Source: Burkholderiales bacterium
GTDB taxonomy: Bacteria; Pseudomonadota; Gammaproteobacteria; Burkholderiales; Burkholderiaceae_C
Length of the DNA: 64,000 nt
Direction: 5' to 3'
Assembly: GCA_021414305.1 (NCBI GenBank)
Contig: JAIOOS010000013.1
Location: 1 to 64,000, forward strand
This document shows positions 9,147 to 16,930 of the stretch, one piece after another. The notes under the pieces were generated by a model that saw nothing but the letters and a program-made list of their open reading frames with translations, was not told the origin of the DNA and did no database searches. Position 1 is the first letter of the stretch. Each line of letters begins with the position of its first letter. Made by a program: the position numbers and the translations under genes.

Positions 9147-9965
9147 CTATTCGATCGCCATCAGCGCGACGGTGCAGCCGACCGAGAAGATCGGGATCGG
9201 CGCGTAGAAGCGCACTTCGCCGGGGCCGCGGGCGGCGGCGGCGGCGGCGATGAAGGTGCGGATCTCGAAGCCGCCCTGGCCGGCATCGCGGTAGGTCGCC
9301 TCGTCGCTGTACGAGAGCATCGCCGCCTTGTCCTGGCGCGACCAGCGAGCCAGGAACTCGCGATCCCAGGGCTCGTTGATCTTGCCCGAGTCGGGTGTGG
9401 CCGGCCAGTGCGAGATGCCGCCGGTGGCGACGACCGCGATCCGCTCGGGCACCGCGTCGCAGGCGTGGCGCAGCGCCTCGCCGAACGCCCAGGCGCGATG
9501 CAGCGGCGTGAGCGGCGGGCCCTGGCAGTTGATGTTGACCGGAATGACGGGCAGGTCGAACTTCGGCGTCAGGAAGTGCAGCGGCACCATGATCCCGTGG
9601 TCGAACTTCCACTCCTCGGCGTAGGCGACATCCACCTCCTCCATCACGCCGCGCACCAGCCGGAACGACAGCTCGGCGTTGCCCGGGATGCGGGTGCGGG
9701 CGATGCCGAGCCAGCCCGGGTCCTCGATCGGCCCTTCGTAGTGGTCGGCCATGCCCATCGCATAGGCGGGCATGTTGTTCATGAAGAAGTTCGCGAAGTG
9801 CTCGGCGGCGATGACGACGAGCGCTTCGGGCCTGGCCGCGGCCAGCGCCTCGCCCATGCCGTGGAACGCGGCGTGGAAGGCGTTGCGCAAGCCCGGCTCG
9901 GCGAGATGCGCCCGGCCGGTGATGCCGGGGCCGTGGCTGCAGGCGCCGGCGAAGACCAGGCTCAC
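9147..9965 (-). CDS. Class III extradiol dioxygenase, LigB-type catalytic (beta) subunit; probable homoprotocatechuate ring-cleavage enzyme
   Basis: A 272-residue LigB-superfamily protein from a GTG start. By analogy with Sphingobium LigB (Fe ligands His12, His61, Glu242; base His195), the ligands here are His11 (ACSHGPG), His56 (AAEHFAN) and Glu234 (GGFEIRTF), with base His186 (GGISHWP). Its sequence is more like LigB, gallate and MhpB-type dioxygenases than enterobacterial HpaD. A separate LigA-like subunit is encoded 10 nt upstream. Because hpaE, F, G, H and I surround it, 3,4-dihydroxyphenylacetate 2,3-cleavage is the likely reaction, but protocatechuate, gallate or another catechol is not excluded. 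Confidence 0.85.
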   Translation of the reverse strand: MSLVFAGACSHGPGITGRAHLAEPGLRNAFHAAFHGMGEALAAARPEALVVIAAEHFANFFMNNMPAYAMGMADHYEGPIEDPGWLGIARTRIPGNAELSFRLVRGVMEEVDVAYAEEWKFDHGIMVPLHFLTPKFDLPVIPVNINCQGPPLTPLHRAWAFGEALRHACDAVPERIAVVATGGISHWPATPDSGKINEPWDREFLARWSRQDKAAMLSYSDEATYRDAGQGGFEIRTFIAAAAAARGPGEVRFYAPIPIFSVGCTVALMAIE

Positions 9966-9975
9966 GTCCCGACCT

Positions 9976-10302
9976 TCATACGCCAGCCACCTTCTCGTCG
10001 GTGGAGGTGGTCATCGCGTAGATGCCCGCGCGCACCGGCCCGTGCCGGCGCACGCCCTCGCGCATCGCCTCGATGTAGTCGGCCCAGGGCATGCCGAGCA
10101 GCGCCGCGAAGTGCATCAGCAGCTGGCCGTTGGCGCCGAGCACGTAGAGCTTGCCGATGTCGCCGGCGACGAAGGCCTCGCGCTCCTCGTCGCTGAGCTC
10201 GTAGTCGCCGAGCAATTCGGCGCGCGTCTCGCGAAAGCGCGCCTGCACCGCCGGCTCGCGGTTCAGGTGGAAGAGCAGCTTCTGGGCCGCGTAGAGGCTC
10301 AT
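9976..10302 (-). CDS. LigA-type (alpha) subunit of an extradiol dioxygenase
   Basis: A 108-residue all-alpha protein matching the LigA subunit family, with the hallmark stretch GDIGKLYVLGANGQLLMHF at about residues 47-65. In protocatechuate 4,5-dioxygenase this small subunit caps the active site of LigB and contributes to substrate binding. Its ATG lies 4 nt after hpaE and its stop 10 nt before the LigB-like gene, as expected for an obligate alpha-beta pair. Classical homoprotocatechuate clusters lack such a gene. Confidence 0.85.
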   Translation of the reverse strand: MSLYAAQKLLFHLNREPAVQARFRETRAELLGDYELSDEEREAFVAGDIGKLYVLGANGQLLMHFAALLGMPWADYIEAMREGVRRHGPVRAGIYAMTTSTDEKVAGV

Positions 10303-10306
10303 CGAA

Positions 10307-11764
10307 CTACGCGCCCCAGTGCGGGATGTGGTGATCGGTGATCGACACGCACACGTTCTTCGGCTCGCAGAACACCTCGTAGCTCCAGGTCCCGCCCTCG
10401 CGCCCGGTGCCCGACGCCTTGGTGCCGCCGAAGGGCTGGCGCAGGTCGCGCACGTTCTGGCTGTTGACGAAGCACATGCCCGCCTCGATCGCCGCGGCGA
10501 CGCGATGGGCGCGGCCGATGTCCCGGGTCCAGACGTAGCTCGAGAGGCCGTAGGCGATGTCGTTGGCCTGCGCGATCGCGTCGGCCTCGCCGTCGAACGG
10601 GATCAGGCAGGCGACCGGCCCGAAGATCTCTTCCTGCGCGATCCGCATCCGGTTGTCGACGTCGGCGAAGACCGTCGGCAGGACGAAGTTGCCCGGGCGC
10701 AGGGACGCCGGCAGCTCGGGCGCGTCGAGCCCGCCGCAGAGCAGGCTCGCGCCCTCCTCTGCCCCGAGGGCGATGTAGCCGCGCACCTTCTCGAGGTGGC
10801 CCTTGCTGATCATCGGCCCGACGATGGTCTTCTCGTCGAGCGGGTCGCCGACGGCGAGGCGCTTCGCCCGCTCGACGAAGCGGCGCACGAACTCGGGATA
10901 GATCGCCTTCTCGACCAGGATGCGCGAGCCTGCGGTGCAGCGCTCGCCGTTGTTGGAGAAGATCATGAACACCGCGGCGTCGAGGGCGCGCTCGAAGTCG
11001 GCGTCGGCGAAGACGACGAACGGGCTCTTGCCGCCGAGCTCCATCGAGAACTTCTTCAGTCCCGCGCTCTGCACGATGCGGTTGCCGGTGCGCGTGGAGC
11101 CGGTGAACGAGATCGCGCGCACGTCGGCGTGCGACACCAGCGCCTCGCCGGCCTCGCCGCCGTAGCCGTGCACGACGTTGAGCACGCCCGCCGGAATGCC
11201 GGCCTCGAGCGCGAGCTCGCCGAGCCGTGCCGCGGTGAGCGGCGACAGCTCGCTCATCTTCAGCACCGCGGTGTTGCCGAACGCGAGGCACGGTGCGACC
11301 TTCCAGGTCGCGGTCATGAACGGCACGTTCCAGGGCGAGATCAGGGCGCAGACGCCGACCGGGTGGAACAGCGTGTAGTTGAGGTGGGTCGGCGTCGGGT
11401 AGGTGTGGCCGTCGACGCGCACGCACATCTCGGCGAAGTAGTGGAAGTTGTCGGCGGCGCGCGGCACGAGCTGCTTTCTCGTCTGCGCGATCACCTGGCC
11501 GGTGTCGCGCGTCTCGGCCTCGGAGATCGAAGGCACGTCGGCGGCGATCAGGTCGCCGAGCTTGCGCAGCAGCCTGGCCCGCTCCGCGGGCGCGAGGCCT
11601 GCCCACTTCGGAAAGGCCGCCTTGGCCGCCGCGACCGCGGCGCCGATCTCGGCGGCGCCGCCGCGCGCCACCTCGGCGAGCACCTCCTGGGTGGCAGGGT
11701 TCACGGTCTCGAAGTAGTCGCGGCCCTCCACCGCGCGGCCATCGATCAGGTGCTGGATTCGCAT
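10307..11764 (-). CDS. hpaE: 5-carboxymethyl-2-hydroxymuconate semialdehyde dehydrogenase
   Basis: A 485-residue NAD-dependent aldehyde dehydrogenase oxidising the ring-cleavage product 5-carboxymethyl-2-hydroxymuconate semialdehyde to the acid. Visible family features: cofactor segment LISPWNVPFM, FTGSTRTG, catalytic-base region SMELGGKSP, catalytic cysteine in NNGERCTAGSR, and QEEIFGPV. The C-terminal DLRQPFGGTKASGTGREGG is the typical HpaE/AMSDH ending. Length is that of full-size family members. It lies 19 nt after hpaG2. Confidence 0.94.
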   Translation of the reverse strand: MRIQHLIDGRAVEGRDYFETVNPATQEVLAEVARGGAAEIGAAVAAAKAAFPKWAGLAPAERARLLRKLGDLIAADVPSISEAETRDTGQVIAQTRKQLVPRAADNFHYFAEMCVRVDGHTYPTPTHLNYTLFHPVGVCALISPWNVPFMTATWKVAPCLAFGNTAVLKMSELSPLTAARLGELALEAGIPAGVLNVVHGYGGEAGEALVSHADVRAISFTGSTRTGNRIVQSAGLKKFSMELGGKSPFVVFADADFERALDAAVFMIFSNNGERCTAGSRILVEKAIYPEFVRRFVERAKRLAVGDPLDEKTIVGPMISKGHLEKVRGYIALGAEEGASLLCGGLDAPELPASLRPGNFVLPTVFADVDNRMRIAQEEIFGPVACLIPFDGEADAIAQANDIAYGLSSYVWTRDIGRAHRVAAAIEAGMCFVNSQNVRDLRQPFGGTKASGTGREGGTWSYEVFCEPKNVCVSITDHHIPHWGA

Positions 11765-11783
11765 GCGCTTTCCTTCGGCCCTT

Positions 11784-12545
11784 TCAGCGCCCGAACTCGG
11801 CGTCGCCGGCGATCGTGTTGACGAGCCGGCCGATGCCTTCGATCTCGCAGACGACCTCGTCGCCGACCGCGACGTTCGCGACGCCTTCGGGCGTTCCCGT
11901 GAGTATCACGTCGCCGGGCGCCAGGGTCATGAAGGCGCTCAGGTATTCGATCAGGAAGGGCACGTCGAACACCAGGTCGCGGGTGTTGCCCTGCTGCGCG
12001 AGGCGGCCATTGACGAACGTGCGCAGATCGAGCTGCGGCGGCGCGGCGATGTCGGCCGCATCGACCAGCCACGGACCGAGCACGGTGCCGCCGTCCCGGT
12101 TCTTGACGCGCAGGTTCGGCCGGTACCAGTTCTCCAGGTAGTCGCGGATCGCGTAGTCGTTGGCGACGGTGTAGCCGGCGACATGCGCCATCGCCGCGGC
12201 CCGGCTCACCCGCTTCGCCGTCCTGCCGATCACGACCGCGAGCTCGCACTCGTAGTGCATGAAGGTCGCGTCGGCCGGGCGGCGGGTCCTGCCGCGGTGG
12301 CCGATCACCGAGCCCGGGCCCTTGAGGAAGACGAGCGGCTCCTCCTGGGCGTTGAAGGCGAGCTCCTTGGCATGGTCGGCGTAGTTGAGGCCGAGGGCGA
12401 CGATCGTGCCGACTTCGAACGGCGCCAGCCAGACGACCTCGTCCTCGGCGACCACTCGACCGTCGGCCAGGCGCAGCGTCCCTTCGGCAGCGCCCGGCGT
12501 CGCCTCGTGGATCGCCCCGGCGAAAGCGACGCGGGCGCGCTTCAT
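11784..12545 (-). CDS. hpaG2: Homoprotocatechuate-pathway isomerase/decarboxylase, HpaG C-terminal half (HpaG2)
   Basis: A 253-residue fumarylacetoacetate hydrolase-fold protein matching the C-terminal domain of E. coli HpaG: GLNYADHAKE near 53-62, HYECELAVVIG (acidic metal ligands), NDYAIRDYLENWYRPNLRVK and AFMTLAPGDVILTGTPEG. It participates in decarboxylation of 5-oxopent-3-ene-1,2,5-tricarboxylate. In enterobacteria the two halves are one 429-residue protein; here they are separate genes whose stop and start share ATGA. ATG at 12545 chosen by homology and by the overlap. Confidence 0.92.
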   Translation of the reverse strand: MKRARVAFAGAIHEATPGAAEGTLRLADGRVVAEDEVVWLAPFEVGTIVALGLNYADHAKELAFNAQEEPLVFLKGPGSVIGHRGRTRRPADATFMHYECELAVVIGRTAKRVSRAAAMAHVAGYTVANDYAIRDYLENWYRPNLRVKNRDGGTVLGPWLVDAADIAAPPQLDLRTFVNGRLAQQGNTRDLVFDVPFLIEYLSAFMTLAPGDVILTGTPEGVANVAVGDEVVCEIEGIGRLVNTIAGDAEFGR

Positions 12546-13243
12546 CGCACCCCCGCCCCCGCCTCGGCCGAAACGGCGACGCGCGTCTCGAGCCGGCCGA
12601 GCCCGTCGATCTCGACCGCCAGCGTCGAGCCGGCGCCGACCCGTGGCGCGCCTGGCGCCACGCCGGCCAGCAGCAGGTCGCCGGGCGAGAGTGTCATGAA
12701 CTCGCTGATGTCGGCGATCAGCGCGGCGACGCCGCGGAAGGTGCCGCCGGTGCTCGCCTCGTGCACCAGCCGACCGTCGACCAAGACGCGGACGCCGAGC
12801 GCATCGGGATCGGCGATGTCGGCCCGCGCCACCACCCGCGGGCCGATCGCGCACGAGCCGTCGCGCGCCTTGAAGCGGATCGCCGGGCGGAAGAACGAGT
12901 CGTGCGGGATGCTGCAATCGGCGACGATCACGTAGCCGGCGACGTGCTCCAGGGCCCGGCCCGCGCCGACATTGCAGGCGGTGCGGCCGAGGACGATGCC
13001 GAGCGCCGCGCCGACCTCGAGCTGGCCGGAGGCGTCGTCGATGCGGATCGCTTCGCCCGGCGCGACCAGCGTGTTGCGCGGCTTGACGTAGAGCACCGGC
13101 GCTTTCGGCGGCGCCTTGTAGGGCGGCTGCGAGGCGGCGTCGCCGAGCGCCGCCAGGGCGGCGCGGTGGTTCATCAGCACGCCGTAGACCGTGCCCGAAA
13201 GGCGAAACGGCGCAAGGTCGAACGACAGCGCGAAGGCCGGCAC
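12542..13243 (-). CDS. hpaG1: Homoprotocatechuate-pathway isomerase/decarboxylase, HpaG N-terminal half (HpaG1)
   Basis: A 233-residue protein corresponding to the N-terminal domain of E. coli HpaG: VYGVLMNHRAALA, PYKAPPKAPVLYVKPRNT, SIPHDSFFRPAIRFKARDG and SEFMTLSPGDLLLAG. No suitable ATG precedes the conserved region. The GTG at 13243, with GAGG upstream, is the best start and lies 11 nt after nnrU. The ATGA overlap with hpaG2 suggests equimolar production of the two half-proteins, which presumably assemble into the two-domain enzyme. Confidence 0.9.
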   Translation of the reverse strand: MPAFALSFDLAPFRLSGTVYGVLMNHRAALAALGDAASQPPYKAPPKAPVLYVKPRNTLVAPGEAIRIDDASGQLEVGAALGIVLGRTACNVGAGRALEHVAGYVIVADCSIPHDSFFRPAIRFKARDGSCAIGPRVVARADIADPDALGVRVLVDGRLVHEASTGGTFRGVAALIADISEFMTLSPGDLLLAGVAPGAPRVGAGSTLAVEIDGLGRLETRVAVSAEAGAGVR

Positions 13244-13254
13244 GTGCCTCGCCC

Positions 13255-13836
13255 TCAGGGCAGCGGCGAAACGCCGAACAGCCGCAGGTGCGCCCAGAAG
13301 ACGATCAGGGCGTAGACGGCCAGGCCGCCGACGACGGCGATGACGTCGTTCATCGCTCCCGGCGGCGCCGCGGGCACGGCGTGCGCCTCGGCCGCGCTGC
13401 GCCGCTTGACCGAGATGCGGTCGGCGACCGCCCAGGCGAGGAAGCCGCCGAACAGCAGCACGTCGGCGAGGCCGCCGTTGGCAAGCAGGTGCGCGGTGGC
13501 CCACAGCTTGGTGGCGAGCAGCATCGGGTGCTTCGCGGCGCTGCGGATGCGTCCCGGGAGGTAGGCGGCGAAGAACAGCGGGAACACCGGCAGCATCAGG
13601 AGCAGGGCCACGTGGCGCAGCGCTACGGGCGGCGTGTAGAGCACGACCCCTTCGCGGCGCGCCATGCCGTAGCCGACGATCAGCAGCGCCAGGCCGATCC
13701 CGGCGGCGATGGAGTACAGGCCCTTCCATAGCGGCTCGCCGCGACGGGCGATCTGCGCGGCACGCCAGCCGGGCGCGGCGATCGACACCGAGTCCACGCC
13801 GAGGAACAGGACCAGGCCAAGGAGAAGAACGATCAC
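13255..13836 (-). CDS. nnrU: NnrU family membrane protein
   Basis: A 193-residue integral membrane protein of the NnrU family, with hydrophobic segments near residues 1-16, 42-58, 75-92, 115-135 and 160-180. NnrU was first described with nitric-oxide-regulated denitrification genes in Rhodobacter; its biochemical role is unclear. The start is GTG at 13836 (MIVLLLGLVLFLGV), whose GTGA overlaps the stop of the efflux-pump gene. Its place inside an aromatic-degradation run beside narXL and narK hints at a tie to anaerobic nitrogen-oxide metabolism. That link is inference. Confidence 0.85.
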   Translation of the reverse strand: MIVLLLGLVLFLGVDSVSIAAPGWRAAQIARRGEPLWKGLYSIAAGIGLALLIVGYGMARREGVVLYTPPVALRHVALLLMLPVFPLFFAAYLPGRIRSAAKHPMLLATKLWATAHLLANGGLADVLLFGGFLAWAVADRISVKRRSAAEAHAVPAAPPGAMNDVIAVVGGLAVYALIVFWAHLRLFGVSPLP

Positions 13837-15068
13837 GGCGACGATTGTGGCGCGAGCTGCGGCAGGCGCAGGTGTGGTTTCACCCAGAGCCAGGCGATCA
13901 CGCCCACGCTCATCATGGCGAGCGAGGTCGCCGCCAGGGCCAGGGTCGAATGCATCACCAGCGGCGCCACCACGCCGGCGACCACGCCGTTGGCGGCGCT
14001 GCCGACGAAGGCTTGCAGCGATGAGGCCATGCCGCGCCGCTCGGGCACCAGATCGAGCACCAGCAGCGTCACCACCGGAACCATCATCGCCCAGCCGAAC
14101 GAGTAGAGGGCGATCGGCACCAACGCCCACCATGCCTCGGGCACGAACAGCCAGTTCAGCGCCAGGTTGGCGAGCGACACCGCGGCCATGATGACGAAGC
14201 CGTAGCGGATCTGGTGCGAGGTCTTGACCTTGCCCGCCATGCGTCCGGAGAGAAACGCGCCGCTCATGATGCCGGCGATGCTGAGGACGAAGAACCAGAA
14301 GAACTCGCCCGGCTCGAGGTGCAGGTGCTCGCCCAGGAACACGGGCACCGAGAGAACGTAGAGGAACATGCCGTTGAACGGAATGCCGCTCGCCAGCGCC
14401 AGCATGAAGAAGCGCGGGTTGCTGCCGAGCTCCCAGTAGCCGCGCAGCAGGTTGCGGGCGTTGAGCGGCTGGCGGTGCGTGTCGTGCAGCGTCTCCGGCA
14501 GCAGCTTCCAGATGGCGACGAAAAGGACGATGCCGACCGCGGTGAGGAACCAGAAGATCGAGTGCCAGCCGGCGTGGATGAAGAGGAAGCCGCCGACCAT
14601 GGGCGCGACCGCGGGCGCCACGCCGAAGTAGATCGTCACCTGCGACATCACCCGCTGCGCGTCGGCCGGCGGGAACATGTCGCGGATCACCGCGCGCGAG
14701 ATGACGATGCCGGCGCCCGCCGACATGCCCTGCAGGGCGCGGAACAGGACCAGCGCGCCGATGCCTTGCGAGAGCGCACAGCCGACCGAGGCAAGGGTAA
14801 ACACGAGCAGCCCGCCCAGCACCACGGGCCGGCGGCCGAAGCTGTCGGAAAGGGCGCCGTGGAACAGGTTCATCACGGCGAAGCCGAACAGGTAGGCCGA
14901 GAGCGTCTGCTGCATCTCGACCGGCGTCGCGCCGATCGCCCTGGCGATGCCGGTGAAGGCCGGCAGGTAGGTGTCGATCGAGAACGGCCCGAGCATGCCG
15001 AGGCAGGCGAGCAGCGCGGCGAGCGCCCAGTTCGGCGCCTGCCAGATCGTCTTTGCGTCCGGATTCAT
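13833..15068 (-). CDS. Bcr/CflA family MFS drug-efflux or solute transporter
   Basis: A 411-residue MFS protein with about 12 membrane segments. Bcr/CflA signs are LGPFSIDTYLPAF in helix 1, DSFGRRPVVLGGL in the first cytoplasmic loop, and RALQGMSAGAGIVISRAVIRDMF. The frame is open further upstream, but the ATG at 15068 begins MNPDAKTIWQAP; upstream codons would run into the RNase P RNA gene. It is the first gene of the same-direction run leading through hpaG to narL. No HpaX-type permease is present, so this protein may move the aromatic acid or export a toxic intermediate; drug efflux is equally possible. Confidence 0.85.
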   Translation of the reverse strand: MNPDAKTIWQAPNWALAALLACLGMLGPFSIDTYLPAFTGIARAIGATPVEMQQTLSAYLFGFAVMNLFHGALSDSFGRRPVVLGGLLVFTLASVGCALSQGIGALVLFRALQGMSAGAGIVISRAVIRDMFPPADAQRVMSQVTIYFGVAPAVAPMVGGFLFIHAGWHSIFWFLTAVGIVLFVAIWKLLPETLHDTHRQPLNARNLLRGYWELGSNPRFFMLALASGIPFNGMFLYVLSVPVFLGEHLHLEPGEFFWFFVLSIAGIMSGAFLSGRMAGKVKTSHQIRYGFVIMAAVSLANLALNWLFVPEAWWALVPIALYSFGWAMMVPVVTLLVLDLVPERRGMASSLQAFVGSAANGVVAGVVAPLVMHSTLALAATSLAMMSVGVIAWLWVKPHLRLPQLAPQSSP

Positions 15069-15080
15069 CGAAGAAAAAGT

Positions 15081-15456
15081 GTGAAGCGGGCCGATAGGCC
15101 GGATTCTGTGCAGCGCCCGCACCTTGCGATGCGCGCGCCGTGGCCGCCATTCCTCTGGGCCGGGCATCGCTGCCCGGCTCGGTGCTACCTACCCGCCGGC
15201 TCGTGCGGAGCCACACTTCGAGGCGAGCGGGCCGAAGCCCACCCGCCCACGCCGGCCTATTTGGTATTGCTGCGCGTAGAGATTGCCCGTTTCACCCGAT
15301 GCACCCGCCTTGCGGCCGGCGCATCGACTCGTCTCTGTTGCTCTGATCCTCACCTCGCGGTGGACAGCCGTTAGCTGCTACGCCGCCCTGTGCAGTCCGG
15401 ACCTTCCTCCAGCGCCGCCACGAGAGCGGTACCGGCGGCGGCCTGGCCCGCTTCAC
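15081..15456 (-). ncRNA. rnpB: RNase P RNA, bacterial class A
   Basis: Catalytic RNA that matures tRNA 5' ends. The ends pair in a perfect 12-bp P1 helix (GTGAAGCGGGCC with GGCCCGCTTCAC). Conserved cores are present on the minus strand: GGAGGAAGGTCCGGAC near the 5' end, AGAGCAACAGAGACGAG, the ACCAAATAGG segment, and the 3' sequence GAATCCGGCCTATCGGCCC. About 376 nt, normal for this class. The ends are set by helix P1 and may be off by a few bases. Confidence 0.95.
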
Positions 15457-15457
15457 T

Positions 15458-15472
15458 CGCCGATTATCGGCG
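15458..15472 (-). promoter_or_regulatory. rnpB promoter -10 region inside a perfect 15-bp palindrome
   Basis: On the minus strand CGCCGATAATCGGCG contains the -10 hexamer GATAAT, 6 nt before the inferred 5' end of RNase P RNA. The hexamer is centred in a perfect palindrome. A -35 element is weak (GTCGCG-like at 17 nt spacing). The palindrome could bind a regulator or be fortuitous. Confidence 0.55.
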
Positions 15473-15699
15473 ACCGTTTCTCCGGCGCGACACTCTGGCT
15501 CCCCGGAGCACGCGACAAACGGGCAAGCGAGCCGGAATCGGTAAAATGCCCGGCTGCGGGGCCATGAGCGCCGCTCTCGCTCGCGTCAACCGATCCCCGG
15601 ATGACGCGTTGTCATGTCGAGTCTCACCCCTGCGTCGCGCACGTCGAGGCTTGCATGAAGCCCCTTCCCATTCCACTTGAAACGATTCAGGAGATATCA

Positions 15700-16101
15700 A
15701 TGAAGACCAAACTCGCCCTCGGCGCCGTTGTTGCCGCCATCGCCGTGTTCTCGCAAACCGCGTTCGCCCAGGCCTCGGCCCCGGTGTCCCGTGAAGAGCG
15801 CAAGGCCGAAACGGCCGCCGCCAACAAGGCCGGCAAGCTGACCCCGGCTGGCCAGGGCCCGATCGGCTCCGCCCCGGGCAAGGGTTCGGACACCACCCGC
15901 GAAGCGCGCAAGGCGCAGACGCAAGCCGACGCCAAGGCCCACAAGCTGGCCCCGGCCGGCGAAGCGGCCGATGCCAAGAAGGACAAGGCCGACGCGGCCA
16001 AGCCGAGCCAGACCACCCGCGAAGCGCGCAAGGCGCAGACCGAAGCCGACCGCAAGGCGGGCAAGCTGACCCCGGCCGGCGAAGGCGCCGCGATGAAGTA
16101 A
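15700..16101 (+). CDS. Secreted Lys/Ala-rich protein with three 24-residue repeats
   Basis: A 133-residue protein of unknown function. Residues 1-23 form a signal peptide ending AFA, so it is probably periplasmic or secreted. The mature part is built of three related units, at about 30-53, 65-88 and 105-128, each following the pattern (S/T)REaRKAqTxADxKAxKLtPAGE. They are joined by linkers rich in Gly, Asp and Lys. Composition resembles the TolA-like proteins annotated in many betaproteobacteria, without real homology visible. AGGAG lies 9 nt before the ATG. A strong terminator follows, so it is probably monocistronic and well expressed. Confidence 0.85.
   Translation: MKTKLALGAVVAAIAVFSQTAFAQASAPVSREERKAETAAANKAGKLTPAGQGPIGSAPGKGSDTTREARKAQTQADAKAHKLAPAGEAADAKKDKADAAKPSQTTREARKAQTEADRKAGKLTPAGEGAAMK
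15892..16040 (+). repeat. Direct repeat within the secreted repeat-protein gene
   Basis: A 29-nt stretch at 15892-15920 recurs without mismatch at 16012-16040, exactly 120 nt later. Similarity continues more weakly for about 40 nt on the 3' side. It encodes TTREARKAQT in both copies, so it reflects recent internal duplication of a protein repeat unit. Confidence 0.85.
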
Positions 16102-16138
16102 GTTCTTTCCCGGCCGCCTCGGCGGTCTCGAAAGTGAG

Positions 16139-16161
16139 AGCGGCCCTTCGGGGCCGCTTTT
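16139..16161 (+). terminator. Rho-independent terminator after the repeat-protein gene
   Basis: GCGGCCC and GGGCCGC form a 7-bp stem closed by a TTCG tetraloop, followed by TTTT. It lies 38 nt after the stop codon. Confidence 0.85.
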
Positions 16162-16171
16162 CATTTCGGCG

Positions 16172-16930
16172 TCAGGAACTGCGCCGGTAGCGCACGGAGT
16201 TCGGTTGCCGGGACGGCATCAGCTCGAACCAGTCGGGATGCTTCTTGAAAAGCGTCGTCGACGACGCGTTGCGGGAGAGCAGTTTCTCCTTGCGCAGCGC
16301 CTCGGCGGCCACCTTGAGCTCGACGCTTTCCCCCGAGGCGAGTCCGGGCACCGCCCCGAGCCAGCGCTCGACGTCGGCCGGGACGGCCGGCAGGCGAGGT
16401 CTGACGGGCGCCGGAACCGGCGCAGGCGCCGGCGCGCGGCTCGACCGGCGCGGCGGCGGGGCCGCCGCCGTCGGCGCCGCCGCGGACGACTTCGCCGTCC
16501 GGCCCCGGCCCACCGGCAGGGAGATGAAATCGTCGTAGGCGAGATGCGACTCGGCGCCGACCTTGCCCTCCTGGCCCACGCCTTCGACCCGGCAGCCGCG
16601 GTCGCGAAGGTGCATCACCAGCGGCGCGAAGTCGGAATCGGAGCCGATGATGACGACGACCGTCGGCACCTCGTACTCGCAGAGCTGCACCGCGTCGATG
16701 GCCAGGGCGATGTCGGTGCAGTTCTTGCCCGCGGTCACGTTGACCATGGCGCGGATCGAGTTCTCCTTCAGGAAGGCGAGGTTCTTGACCGCGAAGTCGG
16801 CCGAGCAGTAGCAGCGCTTGACATGGATCGGGCCATGCAGCGCCTGCTTCATCGCCAGTGCCTTCTCGATCACCTCGACGGCGACGTTGTCGGCGTCGAT
16901 CAGGAAGAGCTTGCGGCCCGGCGTGCTCAT
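16172..16930 (-). CDS. NYN-domain (PIN-like) putative ribonuclease
   Basis: A 252-residue protein. Residues 1-140 form a NYN domain: FLIDADNVA near residues 9-17 and IGSDSDFAPLV near 95-105 carry the acidic residues of a PIN-like metal site, with TAGKNCTDIALAIDA between them. A Pro/Ala-rich linker (about 150-185) leads to a small C-terminal domain (about 188-252) that could be winged-helix or LOTUS-like. The resemblance is to LabA/DUF88 proteins, thought to act on RNA. The ATG overlaps the pyrC stop as ATGA, so translation is likely coupled. Confidence 0.8.
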   Translation of the reverse strand: MSTPGRKLFLIDADNVAVEVIEKALAMKQALHGPIHVKRCYCSADFAVKNLAFLKENSIRAMVNVTAGKNCTDIALAIDAVQLCEYEVPTVVVIIGSDSDFAPLVMHLRDRGCRVEGVGQEGKVGAESHLAYDDFISLPVGRGRTAKSSAAAPTAAAPPPRRSSRAPAPAPVPAPVRPRLPAVPADVERWLGAVPGLASGESVELKVAAEALRKEKLLSRNASSTTLFKKHPDWFELMPSRQPNSVRYRRSS

